A stretch of 6,883 nt of DNA from JBGTBQ01 sp041749275. GTDB taxonomy: Bacteria; Acidobacteriota; Blastocatellia; Pyrinomonadales; Pyrinomonadaceae. The stretch is taken from positions 1-6,883 of the forward strand of contig JBGTBQ010000369.1 in assembly GCA_041749275.1 (NCBI GenBank), written 5' to 3'. The notes below the pieces were generated by a model that did no database searches, was not told the origin of the DNA, and saw only the letters and a program-made list of their open reading frames with translations. Both the position numbers and the translations under genes were made by a program. Position 1 is the stretch's first letter, and each line of letters opens with the position of its first letter. Of the stretch, positions 1-5,943 are shown in pieces.

Positions 1-194
1 ATCTGCGTGCCGGTTTCGCGCGCGCGGTCAACGCCCTTGCGCGTCGCGTCGGCGATGTCCTCGCGCAACTCGCGCCCCGCCTTCGGCGCGAACAGCAAGG
101 CCGCAATCGCGCCCACCGCCGCGCCCAGTGCGAAGCAGGTCAGTTTAGCTCCCATGTCCGCGTCGTCATCACGCACACGTCGCATCCTCGACAT
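1..194 (-). CDS. YtxH-domain membrane-associated protein, partial (C-terminus off window)
   Basis: The minus strand encodes 64 codons from an ATG at 194-192, and the frame is still open at the window edge. The N-terminus is a short basic/acidic stretch (residues 1-14). A hydrophobic Gly/Ala-rich segment follows (about 15-36, with GAAVGAIAALLFAPKAG at 24-40), and then a charged stretch, RELREDIADAT. A glycine-rich single membrane segment ending in LLFAPKxGxExR is the hallmark of the YtxH family: small, membrane-anchored, often stress- or envelope-associated proteins with no known enzymatic activity. The start is well supported, because AAGGAGAG (208-201) lies six bases upstream. A sigma70-like promoter further upstream fits independent transcription. 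The family call is confident; the function is not known. Confidence 0.85.
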   Translation of the reverse strand, partial: MSRMRRVRDDDADMGAKLTCFALGAAVGAIAALLFAPKAGRELREDIADATRKGVDRARETGTQ

Positions 195-270
195 ACGCCA
201 CTCTCCTTGAAGCCGAAGCCTAAAGCTCCGACGAATTTGCATCGGATTTCAATCTCATTCTCTGCCACGA

Positions 271-300
271 ACTATAACAAAAGCGCGCAAAACGGCGCAA
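271..300 (-). promoter_or_regulatory. putative sigma70-type promoter for the YtxH gene
   Basis: Read on the minus strand, TTGCGC (300-295) is followed by an 18-bp spacer and TATAGT (276-271). The -10 matches the consensus at five of six positions, while the -35 matches only in its TTG. The predicted start of transcription near 264 would give a leader of about 70 nt before the YtxH ATG. Found by eye only. Confidence 0.4.
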
Positions 301-320
301 CGCCGCTCCGCGGAAGCCAA

Positions 321-383
321 AAGAAAAAAAGGCGGAAGGCAAAGATGAAGGCCGCGCCGCCTGTCATCTTCACTTCCGCTTTT
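321..383 (-). terminator. intrinsic terminator of the sigma54 activator gene
   Basis: About 25 bp past the TAA of the activator gene is a long imperfect hairpin. Its outer arms are GCGGAAG (332-338) and CTTCCGC (373-379), its middle arms AAGATGA (342-348) and TCATCTT (364-370), and its inner arms AGGC (349-352) and GCCT (359-362). Reading leftward, the stem is followed by a T-rich run (330-321, TTTTTTTCTT). A T-rich run also sits on the opposite side (380-400), so the structure could work in both directions, although both flanking genes read leftward. Confidence 0.75.
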
Positions 384-407
384 TACCTTTTACCTTTTTT
401 CTTGTCT

Positions 408-2549
408 TTACTCTTCGGCCTCGCCGTGGTACTGCCGGAGTTTGCGGTAGAGCGTCTTGCGCCCGATACCGAGGGCGCGGGCGGCGCGGGTCTTGTCGCC
501 GCCGGTGTAGTCGAGCGTGGCCTCGATGGCGCGGCGCTCGATCTCTTCGATGGTGGCGGGCACGCTCACTTCGAGCATCACGTCGCGCCCCTCGCTGGCG
601 GCGCGCTCGCGGTCGCGGCGTGTGCTCGCGCGCGCCTCGCGCACCGTCCCGCTGATCGCTTCGGGTAGATCGTCGAGTTCGATCTGTCTGCCGGAGGCGA
701 TGATGACGGCGCGCTCGACCGCATTCTCCAACTCGCGCACGTTGCCCGGCCAGTCGTAGCCGACGAGCGCGTCAAGCGCCTCGCGCGAGATGCCGGAGAC
801 AAAGCGACCCGTCTTTTGTTTGTAGTGCTCTAGAAAATGGAAGACGAGCGGGTGAACGTCCGCGCGCCGCTCGCGCAAAGACGGCAGCTCGATGGGGAAG
901 ACCGAGAGTCGGTAGTAAAGGTCGCGGCGGAAACTGCCCTGCTCGACGGCGCGCGCGAGGTCAACGTTCGAGGCGGCGACGACGCGCACGTCGCCCTTCA
1001 GGACTTCGTTGCCGCCGACGCGCGTGAACTCGCCGTCCTGCAACACGCGCAGCAGACGCACCTGCGCCGACAGGCTCATCTCGCCGATCTCGTCGAGAAA
1101 GAGCGTGCCCGTGTCCGCCTCCTCGAAACGACCGCGGCGGCGCTGGCGCGCATCGGTGAAGGCGCCACGCTCGTGGCCGAACAGTTCCGATTCGAGCAGC
1201 GTTTCGGGAATCGCGCCGCAGTTCAGTTTGATGTAGGGCTTGTCCTTGCGTTGCGAGTTGTAGTGGATGAGGTTGGCTAACAGCTCTTTGCCCGTGCCGG
1301 ATTCGCCGTGAATGAGCACGGAGGTCGCCGTGTCGGCGACGTTCAGCGCCAACTCGATGGCGCGGCGGATGGCGGGCGCCTGTCCGATGATCCGGTCTTC
1401 CGCGTGCCGTTCGTGCAGCACGTTCTTGAGCCGCATCACCTCGGCGGAGAGTTGGTCGCGTTCGAGGGCGGTGCCGATCTGCACGGCGATGCCCTCGACG
1501 AGCGCCACCTCGTGCTCGTCGAAAGCATCGCGCGACTCGCTCCATACGAAGCCGAGCAGCCCGAAGGTCTGCGGGCCGATGCGGACGGGCGCGACGAGCG
1601 CCGCGTGACCGCCCAGAGTCGCGTTGAAGACGAAGCGCACGGGTTCGGGCAGGGTCGAGTCGAGCACGCGCAGCGTCTTCGACTCGGCCAGCAACTCGAC
1701 GAGCGCCGGGAAAGCCGAGATGTCTATGGACGGCCCGTGCGACTCGATCAGCTCGCGCACGCCCGAAGTTTCGGCGCGCGGCGCGGCCTTGAAGGCAGCG
1801 AGGGTGATGGCCTTGCCCGACGGTTCGACAACGCCGAGCGCGCAGTAGTCGGCGCCGACGAGCGCGATGGCTCGATCCAAGACGTGCGACGTGACCTCGC
1901 CGAAGTCCGAGCGCGCGTTGAGGATGTTGGCGATCTCCAGCAGGGCGCGCGTGCGGCTCGCCTCGCGCTGCACGTCCGTATAGAGGCGCGCGTACTGGTA
2001 TCCGACGGCGATCTGCCGCGCGATGGATTGCAGGAAGGAGACTTCCTCATCGTCCCAGTGGCGGACGGAGCGCGTCATGTGCAGACCGACCAGTCCGAGC
2101 ACGTTGCCGTCGAGGACGACCGGGACGATCAGGAGCGAGCGCGTGCCGAGGCTGGCGGGGAGCAGGCTCACGCGCGGGTCGAGGTCGGGCGCGGAGATGT
2201 CGTCGAGGCGGATGGGACGCGTGAGGTTGACGCGCTCGGCGAGTTGGCGGATGTCCACCGGGAACATGGTGCCGAGGCTCGAAGGCACCTCCTCGGCGGC
2301 CCGCCACTCGTGACTGATTCGCAGTTCGCCCGTCGGCGCGAGTTGCAGCACGTCGCAGCGATCAACCTTCATCATCCGTCCCAACTCGGCGACGATGGCG
2401 CTCAGGAAACGGTCGAGATCAATCTCCGAGTGGATGTTCGGCGCGAGGCGGTTGATGATCGCCTCGCGCGCTTCGTGCATTCTGATCTTGCGCTCGATGG
2501 AGAGCGTCTGGGCTGGCGTCGTACCGGATATAATGCGCTCGGAAGACAA
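408..2549 (-). CDS. sigma54-dependent transcriptional activator, GAF-GAF-AAA+-Fis HTH
   Basis: This 713-residue protein is a bacterial enhancer-binding protein that would remodel sigma54 RNA polymerase at -24/-12 promoters by ATP hydrolysis. Two GAF-like sensory domains (about 25-190 and 198-365) precede the AAA+ core. The core shows Walker A GESGTGKE (415-422), the sigma54-contact loop as GAFTDA (462-467, usually GAFTGA), Walker B TLFLDEIGE (482-490), the arginine-finger region FRRDLYYRLSVF (540-551) and sensor II WPGNVRELEN (600-609). A Fis-type helix-turn-helix closes the protein (about 666-706, TRAARALGIGRKTLYRKL). There is no response-regulator receiver domain, so activity is probably set by ligands or partners binding the GAF domains. 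The start is uncertain: TTG at 2549 has AAGGA 13 bases upstream, and the first ATG is at 2480 (residue 24) without a good ribosome binding site. The target operon is not identifiable here. Confidence 0.95.
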   Translation of the reverse strand: MSSERIISGTTPAQTLSIERKIRMHEAREAIINRLAPNIHSEIDLDRFLSAIVAELGRMMKVDRCDVLQLAPTGELRISHEWRAAEEVPSSLGTMFPVDIRQLAERVNLTRPIRLDDISAPDLDPRVSLLPASLGTRSLLIVPVVLDGNVLGLVGLHMTRSVRHWDDEEVSFLQSIARQIAVGYQYARLYTDVQREASRTRALLEIANILNARSDFGEVTSHVLDRAIALVGADYCALGVVEPSGKAITLAAFKAAPRAETSGVRELIESHGPSIDISAFPALVELLAESKTLRVLDSTLPEPVRFVFNATLGGHAALVAPVRIGPQTFGLLGFVWSESRDAFDEHEVALVEGIAVQIGTALERDQLSAEVMRLKNVLHERHAEDRIIGQAPAIRRAIELALNVADTATSVLIHGESGTGKELLANLIHYNSQRKDKPYIKLNCGAIPETLLESELFGHERGAFTDARQRRRGRFEEADTGTLFLDEIGEMSLSAQVRLLRVLQDGEFTRVGGNEVLKGDVRVVAASNVDLARAVEQGSFRRDLYYRLSVFPIELPSLRERRADVHPLVFHFLEHYKQKTGRFVSGISREALDALVGYDWPGNVRELENAVERAVIIASGRQIELDDLPEAISGTVREARASTRRDRERAASEGRDVMLEVSVPATIEEIERRAIEATLDYTGGDKTRAARALGIGRKTLYRKLRQYHGEAEE

Positions 2550-2647
2550 GGGTGAAAACGGTTCCTTCGATGAAAAGTCTGGCGCGCGAAAGTAGTCAAG
2601 CCGGAGGAGAGAACCCGCCGCGCGTTTGACGCCTCGGGTCGCAAAGG

Positions 2648-2674
2648 ATTATCGCCGGGCGCGAATGATAGCAA
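2648..2674 (-). promoter_or_regulatory. possible promoter of the sigma54 activator gene
   Basis: On the minus strand, TTGCTA (2674-2669) and GATAAT (2653-2648) are separated by 15 bp, which is shorter than the usual 17. Transcription would begin near 2641 and leave a leader of about 90 nt before the TTG start. The boxes are good but the spacing is poor, so this is tentative. Confidence 0.25.
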
Positions 2675-2701
2675 CCCGCGACGTTGAAGGCAAAAGGCGA
2701 A

Positions 2702-2742
2702 GCCGCCGGAGGCGGCGGCAAGGAATGCGGCGCAGGGCGCCG
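2702..2742 (-). terminator. double GC-rich hairpin, probable terminator of the 2787-3221 gene
   Basis: Two perfect 6-bp hairpins lie in tandem downstream of the hypothetical gene. The first is CGGCGC-AGG-GCGCCG (2728-2742) and the second is GCCGCC-GGA-GGCGGC (2702-2716). Reading leftward, the second is followed by TTCGCCTTTTGCC, a weak U-rich tract. This fits a moderately efficient intrinsic terminator. The rest of 2550-2786 holds no gene I can support. Confidence 0.4.
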
Positions 2743-2786
2743 TCTCCGGGACAGAGCATGTTGGAGGTCAGTTTATGAACGGCGCA

Positions 2787-3221
2787 TCAGTGCCCGACCG
2801 GAATCCGTTGATACCACGATTTACCGTCCGCTTCCTCCCATGAAATATCGAGCACGTAAGGCGTGACTTCGCCCGCGACCACTTTGAGACGCCCTAACTG
2901 ATCCTGTGCAACCTCCACCGCCTTGCCATCAATCAGGGTTTTGTGTGAGAGGACGGCCTTCTCCTTCGGTTGGATAGCCTTGATGTCTTCAAAGCGGATA
3001 TGCGCGCGCGAGGGGCCGCCCGGCGTCTCTTCGTCCTTGAGAAAGATGGTGAGAATTGCGATGCATTTGAGTGAGTGGTCGGACGTATTCGTCAACTCTA
3101 AAAGAACCCCCGCCCCGGCGTCTATGAACCGGGCCGTGAGTGGCTTCTCCGTCCTGTCGCTGATGTTCATGATCTCTACAACTCCCGCGCCCATGCGCGC
3201 GTGAACGAAACATACCCGCAT
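2787..3221 (-). CDS. hypothetical protein, probable beta-sandwich domain
   Basis: I do not recognise this 144-codon gene. Its core alternates hydrophobic strands around a motif of the type LxLTNTSDHSLKCI (about 41-54), then a charged turn, then IQPKEKAVL (about 82-90). This resembles the small Ig-like or FxLYD-style domains in which 'xNTSDxPL' is followed by 'L.PGEK', but it is similarity of pattern only. Near the C-terminus is a Trp-rich stretch, ISWEEADGKSWYQRIPVG. I see no convincing signal peptide. The start is uncertain: the ATG at 3221 has only a weak ribosome binding site, and the in-frame ATG at 3170 (residue 18, MNISDRTEK) is preceded by GGGAG 11 bases upstream and gives a more natural 127-residue protein. 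The gene is divergent from the XRE operon and shares its upstream region. Confidence 0.7.
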   Translation of the reverse strand: MRVCFVHARMGAGVVEIMNISDRTEKPLTARFIDAGAGVLLELTNTSDHSLKCIAILTIFLKDEETPGGPSRAHIRFEDIKAIQPKEKAVLSHKTLIDGKAVEVAQDQLGRLKVVAGEVTPYVLDISWEEADGKSWYQRIPVGH

Positions 3222-3241
3222 TGTTCATCCGTTGTTCATCC
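3221..3241. repeat. tandem 10-bp direct repeat TTGTTCATCC
   Basis: TTGTTCATCC occurs at 3221-3230 and again at 3232-3241, separated by a single G, which makes an 11-bp period (about one helical turn). It abuts the start codon of the minus-strand hypothetical gene and lies in its leader. It could be a protein-binding repeat or chance. Confidence 0.6.
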
Positions 3242-3276
3242 AAAGGCCGAGCGCGGGCCGGACTCGCTGTTGAATA

Positions 3277-3306
3277 ACCTTACGTCGGATGTGGGATATA
3301 TGTCAA
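3277..3306 (-). promoter_or_regulatory. possible promoter of the minus-strand hypothetical gene
   Basis: On the minus strand there is a perfect -35 TTGACA (3306-3301), an 18-bp spacer and a weak -10 TAAGGT (3282-3277). It overlaps the inverted repeats described for this intergenic region, so a factor bound there could control both directions. Confidence 0.35.
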
Positions 3307-3345
3307 ATATGCTATATACCGCATGGACAGTACGTCTCATATATG
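3293..3345. promoter_or_regulatory. AT-rich inverted repeats, candidate operator of the XRE operon
   Basis: The intergenic region is much more AT-rich than its surroundings. GGGATATA (3293-3300) and TATATACC (3313-3320) form an inverted repeat with one mismatch and a 12-bp spacer. A perfect 8-bp palindrome, CATATATG, lies at 3338-3345. ATATATG (3296-3302) is the reverse complement of CATATAT (3338-3344). Dyad sites directly upstream of a small XRE regulator commonly serve as its own operator; that assignment is inference. Confidence 0.4.
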
Positions 3346-3352
3346 GTAAATA
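3324..3352 (+). promoter_or_regulatory. weak candidate promoter for the XRE operon
   Basis: TGGACA (3324-3329, one mismatch to TTGACA) is followed after 17 bp by TAAATA (3347-3352). The -10 is poor. Transcription would begin just upstream of the GGAGG ribosome binding site, giving a very short leader. The palindrome at 3338-3345 would sit inside the promoter spacer, a position suited to repression. Confidence 0.25.
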
Positions 3353-3370
3353 GTGGCTACTGGAGGAAAG

Positions 3371-3622
3371 ATGCCCACTGTGATCGAGATACGAGTTGAC
3401 GAATTGCTGAAAGAGCGGAGTCGCTCTTTCTATTGGTTGGCGAAAGAGACGGGCGTCAGCCACACGACGCTGTGGCGCTTGAAGAAGGGCAGGGCGCTGG
3501 GGATCAACTTCGAGACGTTGGAGAAAATCTGCGGCGCGCTCGACTGTCAGCCCGGCGATGTGATGCGGCTGGCGAACGAGAAAAAGCCGGGTCAGCGGAG
3601 AAGCCGACAGCGTAAGGGGTGA
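3371..3622 (+). CDS. XRE/Cro-CI-type helix-turn-helix regulator
   Basis: This 83-residue protein is nearly all one Cro/CI-type DNA-binding domain of the HTH_26 style. It has VDELLKERSRSFYWLAKETG (9-28) as the first helices, VSHTTLWRLKKG (29-40) as the recognition helix, and the typical ending FETLEKICGALDCQPGDVM (47-65). A basic tail (70-83, Lys/Arg-rich) follows. I chose the ATG at 3371 because GGAGG (3362-3366) sits four bases upstream; an in-frame GTG at 3353 would add six residues but lacks such a site. It is the first gene of a tight plus-strand series, 43 bp ahead of the next start, and has dyad sequences upstream. It is therefore probably the local, likely autoregulatory, switch for the downstream genes. 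The domain call is sure; the target is inference. Confidence 0.9.
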   Translation: MPTVIEIRVDELLKERSRSFYWLAKETGVSHTTLWRLKKGRALGINFETLEKICGALDCQPGDVMRLANEKKPGQRRSRQRKG

Positions 3623-3665
3623 GACGCCGCGAGGCGCCTTCAGCAGGAAAGGCAGTAGGGTAGTG

Positions 3666-3908
3666 ATGCCGAAGAAGAAGGACGCCGCGTCCGAGGCGGA
3701 TCACAACTGGTACTACAGCGACGGCAGCGGCCTCGTCCGCGCCACGGATTCGCAAGCCACACGGCGCGACAGGAGCAACGAAGACGCCGCGTTGCTCTTA
3801 CAAACCATCGTCAAGCAGATGGGCCTGCCCGCCGTTCTCAAAGTGCTTGCCGAGATAGCGGCGGAGAGTGTGAATGACAAGACGGCAAAGAAAGGCGGCA
3901 AGAAGTGA
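3666..3908 (+). CDS. hypothetical small protein, second gene of the XRE-desaturase operon
   Basis: I do not recognise this 80-residue protein. It starts with a Lys-rich MPKKK, followed by a polar region with HNWYYSDGSG (13-22). A probable pair of amphipathic helices comes next (about 38-70, including LLLQTIVKQMGLPAVLKVLA at 43-62), and then a basic tail, KTAKKGGKK. The 'G-L-x-x-V-L-x-x-L-A-E-I-A' pattern resembles a helix seen in assorted small phage and bacterial proteins, which gives no function. There is no signal peptide, membrane segment or catalytic motif. The ATG at 3666 is preferred; an overlapping in-frame GTG at 3663 would add one residue. The ribosome binding site is weak (GTAGGG, 3655-3660). 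Its stop overlaps the start of the next gene by 4 bp (GTGA), so the two are probably translated together. Confidence 0.75.
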   Translation: MPKKKDAASEADHNWYYSDGSGLVRATDSQATRRDRSNEDAALLLQTIVKQMGLPAVLKVLAEIAAESVNDKTAKKGGKK

Positions 3909-4153
3909 AGGGCAAGAAACTGGTCAGCCGTGATGCCAGACACTATCTCGTCAAACGCCCGAACGAGATTTTGTGGAAGAAGTTGAGCTGGAATCAGGTG
4001 CAGGCGGAATTGTTGGAGAAAGGCGCCGAGGCGGATGAGGCCATGCTGTTCAGGGGCATCGTGGCCGGCGACGGGACGGAATACCGCGACCTCTACGCCG
4101 ATAGCAGGACGCAGGTGACCGAACACGCCGTGGGGGCAATAGTGGAGGAATGA
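3905..4153 (+). CDS. hypothetical small protein, third gene of the XRE-desaturase operon
   Basis: I do not recognise this 82-residue protein. It starts with GTG at 3905, which overlaps the previous TGA in the sequence GTGA; AAAGG lies about eight bases upstream. The sequence is soluble and charged: a basic N-terminal third (MKGKKLVSRDARHYLVKR), a predicted helix around LSWNQVQAELLEKGAEADEAM (27-47), and a C-terminal part with FRGIVAGDGTEYRDLYA (49-65) that could be beta structure. No membrane segment, Cys/His metal motif or enzyme signature is visible. The coupling to its upstream neighbour suggests that the two products act together or are needed in equal amounts. The gene is probably real because of the overlap and spacing; its role is unknown. 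Confidence 0.75.
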   Translation: MKGKKLVSRDARHYLVKRPNEILWKKLSWNQVQAELLEKGAEADEAMLFRGIVAGDGTEYRDLYADSRTQVTEHAVGAIVEE

Positions 4154-4154
4154 A

Positions 4155-4286
4155 ATGAGCAATGACGTGCGCGGTCTGGAAAACGCTAAGGCGGAGACGC
4201 CGGCGGCATTGACGGAGCTACGCAAGCCGCGGCTCCTACATTCAAAGTTGGCGATTTCGATAAGAACGAGGCTGGTTAATGTCTGA
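4155..4286 (+). CDS. possible 43-aa micro-ORF or frameshifted remnant before the desaturase
   Basis: An ATG at 4155 begins one base after the previous stop. GGAGG (4144-4148) lies six bases upstream, one of the best ribosome binding sites in the window. The ORF runs 43 codons to TGA at 4284-4286 and overlaps the desaturase start by 8 bp. Its first half (MSNDVRGLENAKAETPAALT) looks like an ordinary protein start; its second half is basic and less natural. In another frame, the same DNA gives AAAPTFKVGDFDKNEAG and stops in TAATG, overlapping the desaturase ATG exactly. That frame looks more protein-like but is closed upstream by TAA at 4187. The locus may be a genuine micro-protein, a leader that couples translation to the desaturase, or a small gene split by an indel. 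Confidence 0.45.
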   Translation: MSNDVRGLENAKAETPAALTELRKPRLLHSKLAISIRTRLVNV

Positions 4287-5217
4287 ATACTTCCGTGGCA
4301 ATCTTCTCCGAACCGACCGGGACAAATTAGATTATTCCATCTGTGCTCAATTCCTCTTCATCCATCTGGCCTGTTTGTTCGTCATCTGGACGGGTGTGAG
4401 CGCGGCGGCGGTCGCCGTCTGCCTGACGTTGTACGTCGTGCGTATGTTTGCGATTACCGCGGGGTTTCATCGCCTGTTCGCGCACCGCACGTACAAGACC
4501 GGCAGAGTTTTTCAGTTTCTGCTCGCGTTTGTCGGGACGGCCAGTTACCAGAGAGGGCCGCTCTGGTGGTCGGCGCACCATCGCCACCATCACCTCCACA
4601 CCGACACCGAGCATGACCTCCACTCGCCGCTCACGCGCACCTTGTGGCGGTCTCACGTGGGTTGGTTCCTGTCGCGTGGCAGTCAGGAGACGGACTGGAA
4701 GTTGATCGCCAATCTGGCCCGGCTCCGTGAGTTGCGCTGGCTAGACAGGTATCACGCGGCGCCGCCGGTGCTGTTGGCTGTCTCGGTGTTTCTGCTGGGC
4801 GCGGCGCTGCAACGTTGGGCGCCGGGCCTCGGCACTTCGGGCTGGCAGATGCTGGTCTGGGGATTCTTCGTGAGCACGGTGCTCCTCTACCACGGCACCT
4901 TCACGGTCAACTCGCTGGCCCACCTCTTCGGTCGCCGCCGTTTCGAGACCGCCGACAACAGCCGGAACAACTTCTTAGTCGCACTCATCACGCTCGGCGA
5001 GGGGTGGCACAATAACCACCATCGTTACCCTTCTTCAGAGCGTCAGGGCTTCTACTGGTGGGAGATTGACGTTTCTCATTATGTCCTTCGGATGCTCTCG
5101 TGGGTGGGCGCCGTGTGGGACTTGCGAGCGCCTCCCGCGAACATAACTTCCACGCGGATAGATACATTCGACCGGGGACGAGCCGGCGAAGCATACGAGA
5201 TAGTTGACAACAACTGA
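4279..5217 (+). CDS. membrane fatty acid desaturase (acyl-CoA / delta-9 type)
   Basis: This 312-residue integral membrane di-iron desaturase of the OLE1/DesC-like family would introduce a double bond into a fatty acyl chain using O2 and electrons from a separate donor. All three histidine boxes are present: HRLFAH (64-69), HHRHH (100-104) and EGWHNNHH (241-248). The additional metal-ligand region NSLAHLFG (211-218) is there as well. Hydrophobic stretches at about 21-60, 78-90, 161-178 and 187-205 fit the usual four-helix topology with the boxes on the cytoplasmic face. The length is normal for the bacterial family, and no cytochrome b5 domain is fused. The ATG at 4279 is supported by GAGG (4268-4271), seven bases upstream. 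It is the last gene of the XRE operon and is followed by a strong terminator. Regiospecificity and substrate (CoA, ACP or lipid-bound) cannot be read from sequence. Confidence 0.92.
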   Translation: MSEYFRGNLLRTDRDKLDYSICAQFLFIHLACLFVIWTGVSAAAVAVCLTLYVVRMFAITAGFHRLFAHRTYKTGRVFQFLLAFVGTASYQRGPLWWSAHHRHHHLHTDTEHDLHSPLTRTLWRSHVGWFLSRGSQETDWKLIANLARLRELRWLDRYHAAPPVLLAVSVFLLGAALQRWAPGLGTSGWQMLVWGFFVSTVLLYHGTFTVNSLAHLFGRRRFETADNSRNNFLVALITLGEGWHNNHHRYPSSERQGFYWWEIDVSHYVLRMLSWVGAVWDLRAPPANITSTRIDTFDRGRAGEAYEIVDNN

Positions 5218-5240
5218 TAATTGCGGCGCAACGCGCACGA

Positions 5241-5290
5241 CAGAAGCCGCGAGCGACGGGCTATCGCCCTCGCTCGCGGCTTCTGTTTTT
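5241..5290 (+). terminator. strong intrinsic terminator of the desaturase operon
   Basis: A perfect 15-bp stem (5241-5255 paired with 5271-5285) is extended inside by GGGC/GCCC around a small loop, and five T residues follow directly (5286-5290). It lies 23 bp after the desaturase stop and 12 bp before the convergent transglycosylase stop. Reading leftward the hairpin has no T tract, so it is a full terminator only for the desaturase strand. Confidence 0.9.
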
Positions 5291-5302
5291 GGCTCTGACC
5301 GC

Positions 5303-5923
5303 TTACTGCTGCTCTAACCGGAAATAGCTGATCGCCTCTTCGGGCGCGAGCGTCGGATGGAAGGTCTGTCCGTAACGCCCGGTGATGATGCGGACGTAGG
5401 CTTGCGTCTCATTGTAGGGAGGCACGCCAGCGTGCTTGTCAACCGCGCCTTCGCCCGCGTTGTAGCCGGCGAGCGCCAGCGAGACATCACCGTTGAAGCG
5501 TTTGAGGAGCCAGCGCAGATACTTCGTGCCGGCCTCGATGTTGGCCTCCGGGTCGTTGCGGTTATGACAGTTGAAACGCTCCGCGGTCGCGGGCATGAGT
5601 TGCATCAGCCCCTGCGCGCCCGCGTGCGAGAGCGCCGCCGGCTTGTACTTCGACTCCTGCCAGATGACCGCGTGCAGCAAGCGCGGGTCAACGCCTTGCT
5701 CCACGCCGGCGCGGAAGATAATCAGATCAAGCTCGCGGTCTCCGGAAGAGGGCACGTCGGACGGGATGAAATTCTCCGCGCGGACGGACTTGGCCGCCGC
5801 CGAGGGCGCAAAGGCCCGCGTATAAGGGCTGTCAATAAATGTGGAAAAAATGAAGAGCGCGATGAGCGCGAGCGGGAAAGACTTCAGGGCGCGAAAACGG
5901 GGAAGCGGTCGGGTCAGGTGCAT
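5303..5923 (-). CDS. lytic transglycosylase, SLT domain, exported
   Basis: This 206-residue protein cleaves the MurNAc-GlcNAc bond of peptidoglycan, forming 1,6-anhydro ends, in the periplasm. A basic N-terminus and a hydrophobic segment (14-30) form a signal peptide or anchor, with a possible cleavage site after AFA (39). The SLT fold spans about 66-185. It holds the catalytic glutamate in IWQESKY (E90), GAQGLMQLMP (102-111), the substrate-groove motif AGYNAGEGAV (152-161) and AYVRII (175-180). It belongs to the Slt/MltC-like family 1 type in minimal form, with no LysM or other wall-binding domain. The ATG at 5923 has GGAG 11 bases upstream, which is slightly far. It is transcribed alone, convergent with the desaturase operon, probably for wall remodelling or for opening the wall around an envelope machine. 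Confidence 0.93.
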   Translation of the reverse strand: MHLTRPLPRFRALKSFPLALIALFIFSTFIDSPYTRAFAPSAAAKSVRAENFIPSDVPSSGDRELDLIIFRAGVEQGVDPRLLHAVIWQESKYKPAALSHAGAQGLMQLMPATAERFNCHNRNDPEANIEAGTKYLRWLLKRFNGDVSLALAGYNAGEGAVDKHAGVPPYNETQAYVRIITGRYGQTFHPTLAPEEAISYFRLEQQ

Positions 5924-5943
5924 TATTGGTCGTTCTCCATGTG

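Noticed and set aside
1308..2555. A 415-codon open frame on the plus strand
   Set aside because: It lies wholly antisense to the well-defined sigma54 activator. Its Arg/Asp/Glu/Gly-rich composition is what a GC-rich gene gives in the opposite frame, and it shows no domain motifs.
2684..2866. A 60-codon plus-strand frame in the gap and the end of the hypothetical gene
   Set aside because: It runs through the double hairpin and is antisense to coding sequence, with no start signal.
5418..5436. GGCAC...GTGC resembling a sigma54 -24/-12 element
   Set aside because: The GG-to-GC spacing is wrong by one base, and it lies inside the transglycosylase coding sequence. No good sigma54 promoter was seen in the window, so the activator's target is not here.
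5926..5940. A five-codon frame (MENDQ) whose TAATG overlaps the transglycosylase start
   Set aside because: It has no ribosome binding site of its own, and its GGAG more simply serves the transglycosylase ATG; probably chance.
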